NCBI RefSeq assembly: GCF_004331645.1
Contig: NZ_SJSK01000003.1
Coordinates: forward strand, 186,301-250,300
Length of the DNA: 64,000 bases
Direction of reading: 5' to 3'
Source: Pedobacter frigiditerrae
GTDB taxonomy: Bacteria; Bacteroidota; Bacteroidia; Sphingobacteriales; Sphingobacteriaceae
A program made the translations under genes and the position numbers. Below, in pieces: positions 9,118-17,647 of the stretch (positions are counted from its first letter, which is position 1; each line of letters starts with the position of its first letter). The notes under the pieces are model-generated. The model had not been told where the DNA came from and ran no database searches. It saw only the letters and a list, made by a program, of their open reading frames with translations.

Positions 9118-10026
9118 CTATTCTAATAGGATACAAAAGTTTAAAAAGTAACTATTCATGATGAGGTATGACCAAGTTTTGGTAGGTGTTTGTTTTTTTA
9201 ACGATTGGATAAATTGTAATGGTGATTTTCCTTGCGCTTTTTTGAAGAACCTTGAAAAATTAGACACATTTGGTAAACCAATACGTTCAGCAACCTCAGA
9301 GATGGTTACATCTTCATGGGTCATGATGTGAATGGCTTTTTTTAACCTAACTGTCCTTACAAACTCACCTACTGATTGATTAGTAAAGCTTTTAATTTTT
9401 TGATATAATTTTGTTCTGCTGATGAAGAGGTGATTGCATAAGAATTCTACGCCCAGATCCTCACTGTCAATATGTTTCTCAATTATTTCTAAAAGCTTAT
9501 TTACAAAGATGTTACCCTTTTCAGAGCAAACAAGTTCAGTATGATCTGCAAGGTAATGATCTGTATATCGTTCTTTTAATTTTTGTTGTTGTAAAAAGAT
9601 GTTTTTGATGGTTAAGGTTAGAAGCTCAGCGCTTAAAGGCTTAGCAAAATGAAAATCTGTCCCAGCCCTTAAGCCTTCAAGTTTTGAATCTAACGTGTCT
9701 TTACCTGAAAGCAGTATAAATGGGATATGGCTAGTTGCAAAAGTCTGCTTTATTAATTTACAGAAGTCCACGCCATTCATTTCTGGCATCAATGTATCAC
9801 TAATGATAAGATCTGGATTTTTTTCTAAGGCAATGGACATCGCCGAATCTGCATCCTTTGCTTCGTAAATGACATATTCTTTTTCAAATAGCTGTTTTAG
9901 TAAGCTAGAAAGTTCAAAATCATCTTCAACCAAGAGTATAGTTTTGGTATTTGCTGCATGCGAAGATGCAGGGGTTTGACTCAGTGGAATTAATGAAAGG
10001 GGGTTTGATTGATTGTCCATTCTCAC
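9118..10026 (-). CDS. Response regulator with AraC-type DNA-binding domain
   Basis: A 302-residue protein: receiver domain at residues about 28-145 with the acidic pair Asp35-Asp36, phospho-acceptor Asp77 in LIISDTLMPEMNG, Ser107 and Lys129; then an AraC two-helix-turn-helix domain at about 175-275 (VEFLCNHLFISRTKLYQKIK, then ISEVAERIGLPNVSNFSRFF). This order equals the C-terminal half of a Bacteroidota hybrid two-component regulator (HTCS), but the periplasmic sensor and kinase are absent and no partial kinase is visible next to it. It is divergent from the second GH92, convergent with GH125, and probably controls the mannan genes. An N-terminal tail of about 27 residues precedes the receiver. 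Confidence 0.88.
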   Translation of the reverse strand: MRMDNQSNPLSLIPLSQTPASSHAANTKTILLVEDDFELSSLLKQLFEKEYVIYEAKDADSAMSIALEKNPDLIISDTLMPEMNGVDFCKLIKQTFATSHIPFILLSGKDTLDSKLEGLRAGTDFHFAKPLSAELLTLTIKNIFLQQQKLKERYTDHYLADHTELVCSEKGNIFVNKLLEIIEKHIDSEDLGVEFLCNHLFISRTKLYQKIKSFTNQSVGEFVRTVRLKKAIHIMTHEDVTISEVAERIGLPNVSNFSRFFKKAQGKSPLQFIQSLKKQTPTKTWSYLIMNSYFLNFCILLE

Positions 10027-10262
10027 TTCTTTTTTCTAATTAGTTAGGCACTATTTGATAAAAACATCATTTTTACAAGCAGCTTGTTTACAACATGAGG
10101 TTATTTGTAAATAATCAAATTATCTAGCATTAGTAAAAAAGAGCGTTAGTAGCTACAAGTTAATAAAACCTTTTAGTAAAACCATTTATGAATTGCATTT
10201 TTTAAAGAAAACACTAATAGTTAGCACATTATTTTTAATGTTAGTTATTTTAATATAAACAC

Positions 10263-12416
10263 ATGGAAACCGATTATAAAAGAGTTTTAAGCCTTTTGCT
10301 GGTAATATCGTTGGCAACAAACCTAGTCAAAGGACAGGGAAAGACTACCTACACAAAGTTTGTAAACACATTCATTGGTACTGCGCCGCTCACCGACCCA
10401 AAGGTACTTGGCTATGAGCTGCCAAGCGGGTGGAGGTCATGGGCAGGGTTAACCTTCCCTGGTAGCTCATTGCCCAATGCAATGGTGCAGTTGAGCCCGA
10501 TGACCGAATATGGCTCTGGCGCAGGTTATGAATATGAAGATGAGATGATTTATGGCTTTACGCACACCAACAAGGGGCATTGGAATCTGTGCAATATTCC
10601 AATATTACCGCTTTCTAATCCAGGCAGTAAATTTGGTTCAAGGTTCTCACATAAAAATGAAAGTGCCTCTCCTGGATTTTATCAAGTGTACCTTGAAGAT
10701 TATAAAGTGAATGTTAGCCTGACATCTACCCTAAGGGCTGGCTATCACAAATATGAATATAAAGATAATGACAACAGACAAATACTGTTTGATATGGGCA
10801 AGGCCAACAGCAGGGTGTCTACATGGAAAATAGAGAAGGTTGGCAATAATGTTGTCCAAGGTTTCCAGGGCGGCGAGAATGTCTATTTTTATGCCATAAT
10901 TAATACACCAATTGATAAATTGGATATTACCGATGTTGGCAAACGTGAAGGTTTTGCCATTGCATACCTAAAAAATGGTACTAGTAGACCTGTTGAATTA
11001 AAAATAGGTTTATCTTTTGTAAGTATCGATAATGCAAAGGAAAACCTTGAAAAGGAAATTGGCAACAAATCATTTATTACGATTAGGAATGAAGCTACTC
11101 AAAAATGGGAAGACCTTTTATCAACTGTACAAGTAAAGGGAGGTACCGATAAACAAAAGCAGATGCTCTATTCTTGCCTGTACCGTTCTTTCTTGTGGCC
11201 AGCCCTAAGGAGTGACGTGAACGGACAGTTCACGGATGCCAAGAGGAACGTGGCCAATGCGGATTTTGCCTATTACACAGAACCATCATTATGGGATACC
11301 TACAGGAATAAAGACGTCCTTCTAGGTCTTATTTCTCCAAAGGTTGCACTCGATGTGATCAAGACTATGAAGGATGTGGGTGATAAAAAAGGTTTCATAC
11401 CAACCTTTTTCCATGGTGATCATGGTGCTTCTTCCATAGCGGGGGCCTACCTAAGAGGGATTGATGATTTTGATATCAAAGGTACTTATCAGATTTTATT
11501 ACGGAATGCCAATATTTCAGGTGGGGCAAGACCCCATATTGCTGAGTATATTCAAAAAGGCTACATTTCTGATCCTGATGTTGCCAGGCCCAATGTAGAA
11601 ACTAAAGCAAAGGCTGGGGTGTCAAAAACCCTTGAATATTCTTATGACGATTACTCAGTGGCTCAGATTGCTAAAAAATTGGGAGATACTGCTAATTACA
11701 GGATATTAATGGCAAGATCGAATAACTATAAGAATATGTTTGATCCGAGTACAAGATTTATGCGTGGCAGGTTGGAGGATGGGAGCTGGATTACCCCATT
11801 TAACCCTCAGTTTCCCTACTACGAATATATGTACAGGGAGGCCAATGCCTGGCAGGTCTCATTCTATGCCCCGCATGACATGAAGGGATTGATCGCATTA
11901 TACGGGGGAGCCAAGGGATTCGAATCCAAACTTGATTCATTGTTCACCGTGCCGTGGAACCCAAGTTACATAGCAAGGAACGTAGAAACTATGATAGGCC
12001 AGTATTGCCAGGGTAACCAGCCCGACCATGAGGCACCCTTTGCGTATCACTTTATCGGGAAGCCAGAGAAGTCACAGAAGATTTTGGACAATATCATGGA
12101 GAACCTGTATGGCATTGGTAGTGATGGGTTGGCACTTTCCGGAATGGATGACGCCGGAGAAATGTCAGCTTGGTACGTGTTCAGTGCTATAGGCTTTTAC
12201 CCATTCTCTGCCACAGACCCAGAGTACCTCGTTACCGTTCCCCTTTTTGATGAGGTAAGATGGAAGACTTCCAATGGTAAGACAATCATCATTAAGAAGC
12301 CTAATGCAGGCAGGGCACTGAAGGATATAAGGGTTAACGGAAAGGTGAACAGCAGTTATTTTATCCCACATGACGTGTTTAAGAATGGGGCAGTGATTGA
12401 TATAATTTCAAAATGA
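10263..12416 (+). CDS. GH92 family alpha-mannosidase, second and divergent copy
   Basis: A 717-residue secreted protein with a signal peptide ending near VKGQG. The family signature is present: FVNTFIGTAP at the mature N-terminus, REANAWQ with the candidate general acid Glu526, GNQPDHEAPFAYHF, and SGMDDAGEMSAWYVFSAIGF with Asp629 and Asp630. Compared with the 4.4-kb GH92 it carries Glu633 in place of the Gln of the common DxGQMS motif and a different substrate-side loop (FTHTNKGHWNLCN). This suggests another linkage specificity. It has its own upstream region of 236 bases, shared with the divergent regulator, and ends before a terminator. Specificity is not deducible. Confidence 0.93.
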   Translation: METDYKRVLSLLLVISLATNLVKGQGKTTYTKFVNTFIGTAPLTDPKVLGYELPSGWRSWAGLTFPGSSLPNAMVQLSPMTEYGSGAGYEYEDEMIYGFTHTNKGHWNLCNIPILPLSNPGSKFGSRFSHKNESASPGFYQVYLEDYKVNVSLTSTLRAGYHKYEYKDNDNRQILFDMGKANSRVSTWKIEKVGNNVVQGFQGGENVYFYAIINTPIDKLDITDVGKREGFAIAYLKNGTSRPVELKIGLSFVSIDNAKENLEKEIGNKSFITIRNEATQKWEDLLSTVQVKGGTDKQKQMLYSCLYRSFLWPALRSDVNGQFTDAKRNVANADFAYYTEPSLWDTYRNKDVLLGLISPKVALDVIKTMKDVGDKKGFIPTFFHGDHGASSIAGAYLRGIDDFDIKGTYQILLRNANISGGARPHIAEYIQKGYISDPDVARPNVETKAKAGVSKTLEYSYDDYSVAQIAKKLGDTANYRILMARSNNYKNMFDPSTRFMRGRLEDGSWITPFNPQFPYYEYMYREANAWQVSFYAPHDMKGLIALYGGAKGFESKLDSLFTVPWNPSYIARNVETMIGQYCQGNQPDHEAPFAYHFIGKPEKSQKILDNIMENLYGIGSDGLALSGMDDAGEMSAWYVFSAIGFYPFSATDPEYLVTVPLFDEVRWKTSNGKTIIIKKPNAGRALKDIRVNGKVNSSYFIPHDVFKNGAVIDIISK

Positions 12417-12454
12417 TTACTATGAAATAAGATATTAAACGCTTGGAACACCAT

Positions 12455-12485
12455 AAAAGCCTTACAGCATTATGTAAGGCTTTTT
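12455..12485 (+). terminator. Rho-independent terminator after GH92
   Basis: An 11-base perfect stem (12455-12465 with 12474-12484) around an 8-base loop; its distal arm runs into the T-run at 12481-12485. It lies 38 bases past the GH92 stop and closes the PUL on the plus strand. Confidence 0.8.
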
Positions 12486-12931
12486 GCATTCAATAATTTT
12501 ACGAATCTTACTTGTAGAAACTGCTAGTTTAAAACTTTCATATTTTTATAGTTAAAAATGCCTATAAGCGAATCAATTGTTGGTATTTGTATGGTAGATG
12601 TTAGTTTGTGTTGCGATTTTTGAAAATTATGAAGAAAAATCAAGGTGATTTCAGATAATTTTGAAAAAAAAATGCTGGTTGTTGTGGTTGTTGAGTTTAA
12701 AAGGGACGTGTATGCCTTTAATGTTAACTTAAAATTAACTAAATGTTGTGAATTGTGAATTTAGAAGTTGATTAATTCTTATTTATTTAATGAAAACAAA
12801 ATTTTAGGCTAAAAAATAAGATAAAAGTCTTATTTTATTCTATTTTTCTCTAAAATTTAACTTTATTTTAAAAGAAAAATAGTTTCTTTGTATTATAATT
12901 GTAATATATTCAGTACCTAAACGTTCTAAAC
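12486..12931. other. AT-rich non-coding stretch before small zinc-ribbon gene
   Basis: About 445 bases without a credible gene. The second half is very AT-rich (runs of A and T around 12780-12910). A TTTCTTTG box near 12880-12890 is only an imperfect match to the Bacteroidota TAnnTTTG -7 element. No hairpin, tRNA-like fold or repeat was noticed. Confidence 0.5.
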
Positions 12932-13105
12932 ATGTCTCAAGCCCCAACTCCCCCTAGCAAACCACGTGAGAAAATCGTTTGTCCCGATTGTAAACAACCA
13001 ACAATTGAGAGAATTAGTCGACCAACCTTATTTAAGCTTTTTCTTTGGTGGACAGAAAAAAGACGATTTAAATGTTATAACTGCTATAAAGTCTTTTATT
13101 CGTAG
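12932..13105 (+). CDS. Small zinc-ribbon protein, 57 residues
   Basis: An ATG-initiated frame of 57 codons encodes a basic small protein with two Cys pairs, VCPDC near residue 18 and KCYNC near residue 47, separated by a TEKRRF-containing linker. Four cysteines in two CxxC knuckles predict one structural zinc site (zinc ribbon). The N-terminal dozen residues are proline-rich. No signal peptide, so cytoplasmic. It stands alone, 154 bases before the transglutaminase-like gene. I do not know a named family; the coding call rests on the intact Cys spacing and on its being the only credible frame in this gap. Confidence 0.65.
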   Translation: MSQAPTPPSKPREKIVCPDCKQPTIERISRPTLFKLFLWWTEKRRFKCYNCYKVFYS

Positions 13106-13259
13106 TTTTAATATTTGTTTGGCTGGTATACAGCTAATAAGATAATAGCATCCCAACATTAATTGGAATGGGCCTTGAATAAGATTCTCTTTTCATGCAA
13201 CCTTCTAAATATCTCGAACGTCTTATGTTAAACAACATTGTTTAACTATTGAACTCGAT

Positions 13260-14417
13260 ATGAAAATTAGATTTTTTACAACTTTCTTACTATTATTTTC
13301 TATTAACACGCTTTTAGCTCAAAAGAAATTGCCAATCATTAGAGCAACTTCCACTCATGTGGATATCAAAGACGATAATTATCCATTGAGGAAAAATGCA
13401 TGGACAGTAGAGCCGGTTGTAAAACTAGATGTTTATACTACTTCAGCCAAAAAAGTAACATTTTATACAGACCAAGAATCTATTTCATTTAATGTTGATC
13501 CTAAAGTAGGTGAATATAATTTTATCATCTTAGTTAATGGCAAAGATACAGCCATAACGCAAGTGAAATATGATGCAAAAGCACCCAACAGAAATCCGCC
13601 TGCTTATTTAGATACACTTCGCAACGCGGAGAAATATAACCTTGCCGATAAACGTGAAATCCCAAAATTTATCTATCAGTCGATGGATAACCCTAATTTG
13701 ATTAGGATTAGAAAGGATCTAAAATTAGATTCAATTGCTGGTAATGGAAATGAACTTTCTAAGGTTTTTAATCTTTTGCATTGGGTGCATAACCTAATTA
13801 GACATGACGGTAGTAGTAATAATCCGACACTTAAAAATGCAATAGACTTGATTAAAGTTTGTAAAACTGAAAATAGGGGTGTAAACTGTAGGATGTTGGC
13901 TACCGTATTAAATGAATGTTATTTAGCAATGGGTATTACTTCAAGATATATTACGTGTATGCCTAGGGAAACCGTTTTCGACGATTGCCATGTCATCAAT
14001 ATGGTTTATATTAAAAATCTAAAAAAGTGGATATGGATTGATCCTACGTTTGATGCTTATGTGATGGATGAAAAAGGAAATCTACTTGGCTTACAAGAAG
14101 TGAGGGAACGATTGATAAAAGGAATGCCATTGGTTTTAAATGCTGATGCCAATTGGAATCGCTCAACCTTGCAAACAAAAGAATATTATTTACAAACCTA
14201 TATGGCAAAAAATCTTTACCGCCTAGAAACCCCCTTAATCAGCCAATACGATTCAGAAACATGGGTTAGCGGTAAAGAAGTAAGTTATGTTGAATTATTG
14301 CCTTTGGATGGAATAGTGCAAATGCCACAGAAAAGAGAATCAACCAACGAAAAAACAGGTGTTAAGTTTACCTATTATAAAACGAATAATCCAAGTTTAT
14401 TTTGGACTATACCATAA
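13260..14417 (+). CDS. Secreted transglutaminase-like superfamily protein
   Basis: A 385-residue protein with a signal peptide (cleavage after INTLLAQ, near residue 21). Residues 200-270 form a transglutaminase/cysteine-protease-like core with a complete Cys-His-Asp triad: Cys210 in GVNCRMLATVL, His244 in DDCHVINMVY, and Asp261 in IWIDPTFDAY. The N-terminal 100 residues look like a beta-sandwich. Such periplasmic bacterial proteins may act as peptidases, peptide cyclases or cross-linking enzymes; the reaction cannot be told from sequence. Flanked by non-coding gaps on both sides, so probably monocistronic. Confidence 0.8.
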   Translation: MKIRFFTTFLLLFSINTLLAQKKLPIIRATSTHVDIKDDNYPLRKNAWTVEPVVKLDVYTTSAKKVTFYTDQESISFNVDPKVGEYNFIILVNGKDTAITQVKYDAKAPNRNPPAYLDTLRNAEKYNLADKREIPKFIYQSMDNPNLIRIRKDLKLDSIAGNGNELSKVFNLLHWVHNLIRHDGSSNNPTLKNAIDLIKVCKTENRGVNCRMLATVLNECYLAMGITSRYITCMPRETVFDDCHVINMVYIKNLKKWIWIDPTFDAYVMDEKGNLLGLQEVRERLIKGMPLVLNADANWNRSTLQTKEYYLQTYMAKNLYRLETPLISQYDSETWVSGKEVSYVELLPLDGIVQMPQKRESTNEKTGVKFTYYKTNNPSLFWTIP

Positions 14418-14549
14418 GTAAGAAACAATGTTGATTGCTTTTATCAGATTGTAATAAGTAGGATAGAATTAACATTGCCTTAGCTTCATTTATAAGTTTT
14501 TAGTAAGTTAGCTAGCTCTATTTTAGCACAAATTTTAACCATTCATTTT

Positions 14550-16574
14550 ATGAATATGCGAATTACCCTTCTCGCTTTACTGACAACCGCCAGCGTTGCA
14601 TCAGCTCAGCAAACTACAGTTCCAATCCGTAAAAGCATTGAAACTTCAAAACGTTCAATCCGATTAGATGTGCCAATGACGAATTCCATTCGCAAGGCAT
14701 TTACTGCAGGAACACGTGATTTTTCGGGCAAACCTGGACCGAATTATTGGCAACTAGAAGCCGATTATAACATTAAGGCTAGTCTAGATCCAGCAACCCA
14801 AACCATTACAGGAACAGAAAAAATTAGTGTGCATAACAATAGTAAAGATGAGCTGAGAAACATCGTACTGCGTTTAGATCATAATATTTTTCGTGCAGAA
14901 GCCCAACGTGGTGCATCAGTACCTGCCGAAGCAACTGATGGAATGGTTTTAACCAGCATAAAAGTAGCTGGTCAGTCTGTAGATCTTACTGCTGCCCCTA
15001 CATTTGGTGGTCGTGGTGGTAGTGGCGCTGCTGCACCTACAAAAATAACTGTTTCTGGATTAACGCAAACTGTAGCTAGTATTAATTTGATCGATCCCAT
15101 CAAAGCGGGTGCAACAGTAGAGGTTGAAATTGCATGGCATACCAAACTTCCAGGTGGTACGATAGGTAGGGGCCATAGAATGACACAACGTTTTGATGAT
15201 AAACTTTTTCAGCCTACCCAGTGGTACCCACGTCTAGCAAAATATGATGATTTACGTGGATGGGAAACAAGTCCTTATTTAGGTCCATCTGAGTTTTATA
15301 ACAACTTTGGTAAATTTGATGTTTACCTTACAGTACCAAGTGGATGGATTGTAAGTGGTACTGGTGTACTCCAAAACCCAAAAGAAGTTCTAACAGAAAC
15401 TGCCAGACAACGTTTGTCTACCGTGCTTAATTCAGATGATGAAGTGACTATTGTTGGCGAGTCTGAAAAAGGACCAGGTAAATCAACTGCACCTGGCGAT
15501 AAATTAACTTGGCATTTTCTTGCCGATAAGGTAAATGATTTTGCTTGGGCAACTGCCGAAAACTTTATTTGGAAAGCCACAAGAGCAACAATTCCTGGTA
15601 AGGGTGCTATTCCCATTCATATGGTTTATGCACCAGAAAGAGCAAAATCCTTTGAACGAGCTGGCCAAATTTCTCGTCATGCGTTAGAGTTTTATTCGAA
15701 ACTTTGGGCTCCTTATCCCTTCCCTCAATTTACCATGCAAGATGGTCCAAGTGCTGGTATGGAATACCCAATGGTAATTAACTCTAACCAAGGTGCAGCA
15801 GATCATGAAACGGCCCACCAATGGTGGCCAATGGTAGTGGGTAATAACGAAACTCGTTACGGATGGATGGATGAAGGTTTTAACCAATACATGAATATTC
15901 TATCTGGTGCCGATAGCAGACAAAGAGCTTATAGTTTAGATGGCCTTGGACAAAGTTATGGTAGAAATAGTGGTAGTGAAAGCGAAGCACCAATGATGTG
16001 GAGTGCAAATGATGCAGGTAGTGGTTACAGCTTCCAGACTTATGGAAAAACACCATTAATGCTTTCTATGTTAGGTGGTATTGTTGGTGATGAAGCCGTA
16101 ATTAATGCAATGAAAAAATACACAGCCACGTGGTCATTCAAACATCCATCACCATGGGATTACATGTTCTTCATGAATAATGAATTGAACCAAGACTTAG
16201 AGTGGTTTTGGTATTACTGGTTATTTACAACAGAAACTGTAGAAGGATCAGTACAAGATGTAAAAACAGTTAAAGGTAAAACAACCGTAACTGTGCATGA
16301 AGCCGGACAAATGCCATCACCAGTGGTATTAAAAGTAGAATTTGAGACAACAGGTCCAGCTCTTAAAAAAGTGGCAAATGCTAAGATGATTGACGCAACT
16401 ACGGCAATAGTAACCTGGCCTGCATCAGTTTGGTTCAATGGTAATCGTAGCTTTAATGCAGTTATGGATTTTGGCGAACGCAAAATCAAGAAAATAACAT
16501 TTGACCCGAATGGACGTTTCCCTGATGCTAATGTGGCCGATAACATTTGGCCAAGAGAAAAGAGCGTTAAATAG
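14550..16574 (+). CDS. M1 family metallopeptidase (aminopeptidase-like), secreted
   Basis: A 674-residue protein with a signal peptide ending near ASAQQ (residue 20). The gluzincin zinc site is intact: HETAH (His419, Glu420, His423) with the third ligand Glu442 in WMDEGFNQY, 19 residues after the second His. The exopeptidase motif upstream reads SAGMEYPMVI, a variant of GxMEN with Tyr in place of Asn, as in many Bacteroidota M1 proteins. The N-terminal beta-saddle domain (residues about 50-290) includes a Gly/Ala-rich insertion near residue 155. Likely a periplasmic peptidase releasing N-terminal amino acids. It ends 21 bases before a strong terminator and has no operon partner. Confidence 0.9.
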   Translation: MNMRITLLALLTTASVASAQQTTVPIRKSIETSKRSIRLDVPMTNSIRKAFTAGTRDFSGKPGPNYWQLEADYNIKASLDPATQTITGTEKISVHNNSKDELRNIVLRLDHNIFRAEAQRGASVPAEATDGMVLTSIKVAGQSVDLTAAPTFGGRGGSGAAAPTKITVSGLTQTVASINLIDPIKAGATVEVEIAWHTKLPGGTIGRGHRMTQRFDDKLFQPTQWYPRLAKYDDLRGWETSPYLGPSEFYNNFGKFDVYLTVPSGWIVSGTGVLQNPKEVLTETARQRLSTVLNSDDEVTIVGESEKGPGKSTAPGDKLTWHFLADKVNDFAWATAENFIWKATRATIPGKGAIPIHMVYAPERAKSFERAGQISRHALEFYSKLWAPYPFPQFTMQDGPSAGMEYPMVINSNQGAADHETAHQWWPMVVGNNETRYGWMDEGFNQYMNILSGADSRQRAYSLDGLGQSYGRNSGSESEAPMMWSANDAGSGYSFQTYGKTPLMLSMLGGIVGDEAVINAMKKYTATWSFKHPSPWDYMFFMNNELNQDLEWFWYYWLFTTETVEGSVQDVKTVKGKTTVTVHEAGQMPSPVVLKVEFETTGPALKKVANAKMIDATTAIVTWPASVWFNGNRSFNAVMDFGERKIKKITFDPNGRFPDANVADNIWPREKSVK

Positions 16575-16595
16575 TGTAAAAATACAATATAACTG

Positions 16596-16632
16596 AAAGG
16601 CCTTAGTTTTTACTAAGGCCTTTTTATTTTTT
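16596..16632 (+). terminator. Rho-independent terminator after M1 peptidase
   Basis: An 11-base perfect stem (16596-16606 with 16613-16623), 6-base loop, followed by two T runs to about 16632. It separates the peptidase from the chromate module. Confidence 0.85.
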
Positions 16633-16727
16633 AATCTGGTTCGTTTTTCATTGATCGGTAAACGGTGGGCATCAAACGGTAAACGATTCGTAAACAATTA
16701 TTAACTTCGTATCAAAAACCTCTCGAA

Positions 16728-17567
16728 ATGAAATGGATTACTCGTGAACATCCTAAAATAGATCGAATTGCTTGTCCTTGGCTTATTAAACGATTTATCG
16801 ATCCAGACGCAGAGATAATTTATGTGCCATTTGAGCAGGTAACGAGCAAGGCGAAGGAGTTAGATGCCATACCTTTCGATTTACCAGGTGTAGAATACAG
16901 TCATTATGCTGATCAATGTACCTTCGATTATTTTTTAAAAAAGCATCAGTTAAAGGATGTGGCTTTAGATCGAATGGCGACAATAATTAGAGGTGCAGAT
17001 ACAGACCGTCTTGATATTGCACCTCAAGCGGCAGGATTATCTGCTATATTTTTAGGTTTGTCTCAAAATATTAAAAACGACCAAGAGCTTTTAGAACTTG
17101 GTTTAAAGGTTTACGATGGCCTTTACACTTGGGCAAAACACCTACATCAACAAAAGCATACCCAAGCTCCTGTAGAGCAGTTATTACTCGATGTTTATCA
17201 TAAATATTTGAAAGTGGCCAGTCCCAAAAAAGCACCACAATGGACAAAGGAACTTAAAGAGATGATACAGGATCAAATGGACACGAATATGTCTTTAAGC
17301 CTTCAACAGGTATCTGATGAACTGGAAATCAATGCTGCTTACTTGTCGAGGGAATTTTCTAAGTATTTTGATAATTTATCCTTTGGAGATTACATCCGCA
17401 AGATGCGTATTGAAAAAGCAATGTTGTTGATGGAAACCACAAATTACCTACTAACTGAAATTGCCTATCTCACAGGCTTTTCTGATCAAAGCCATTTTAA
17501 CAGGATATTTAAAAAACAAACTGGACAAAATCCCTCTGCTTATAGAAAAAATGGTAAAAAAAAGTAA
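16728..17567 (+). CDS. ChrB-like chromate-resistance domain fused to AraC DNA-binding domain
   Basis: A 279-residue protein. Residues 1 to about 140 match the ChrB C-terminal domain (Chrome_Resist type): MKWITREHPKIDRIACPWLI, FIDPDAEIIYVP, then ADTDRLDIAPQAAGL. Residues about 175-277 are an AraC two-helix-turn-helix domain (SLQQVSDELEINAAYLSREF, then LTEIAYLTGFSDQSHFNRIFKK). ChrB proteins are known as chromate-responsive regulators or reductase-like partners of the ChrA efflux pump. Here the sensor half seems to be wired directly to an AraC output. The chrA gene starts 80 bases downstream on the same strand, which supports autoregulation of a two-gene resistance unit. The ChrB N-terminal region of classical proteins is missing. 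Confidence 0.85.
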   Translation: MKWITREHPKIDRIACPWLIKRFIDPDAEIIYVPFEQVTSKAKELDAIPFDLPGVEYSHYADQCTFDYFLKKHQLKDVALDRMATIIRGADTDRLDIAPQAAGLSAIFLGLSQNIKNDQELLELGLKVYDGLYTWAKHLHQQKHTQAPVEQLLLDVYHKYLKVASPKKAPQWTKELKEMIQDQMDTNMSLSLQQVSDELEINAAYLSREFSKYFDNLSFGDYIRKMRIEKAMLLMETTNYLLTEIAYLTGFSDQSHFNRIFKKQTGQNPSAYRKNGKKK

Positions 17568-17647
17568 AAAGGATACAAATGGTTAAATCCGTACAATTAT
17601 AGGTTATAAAGAATAAGCAATATTGTAGCTAAATACAATAATGCTTA

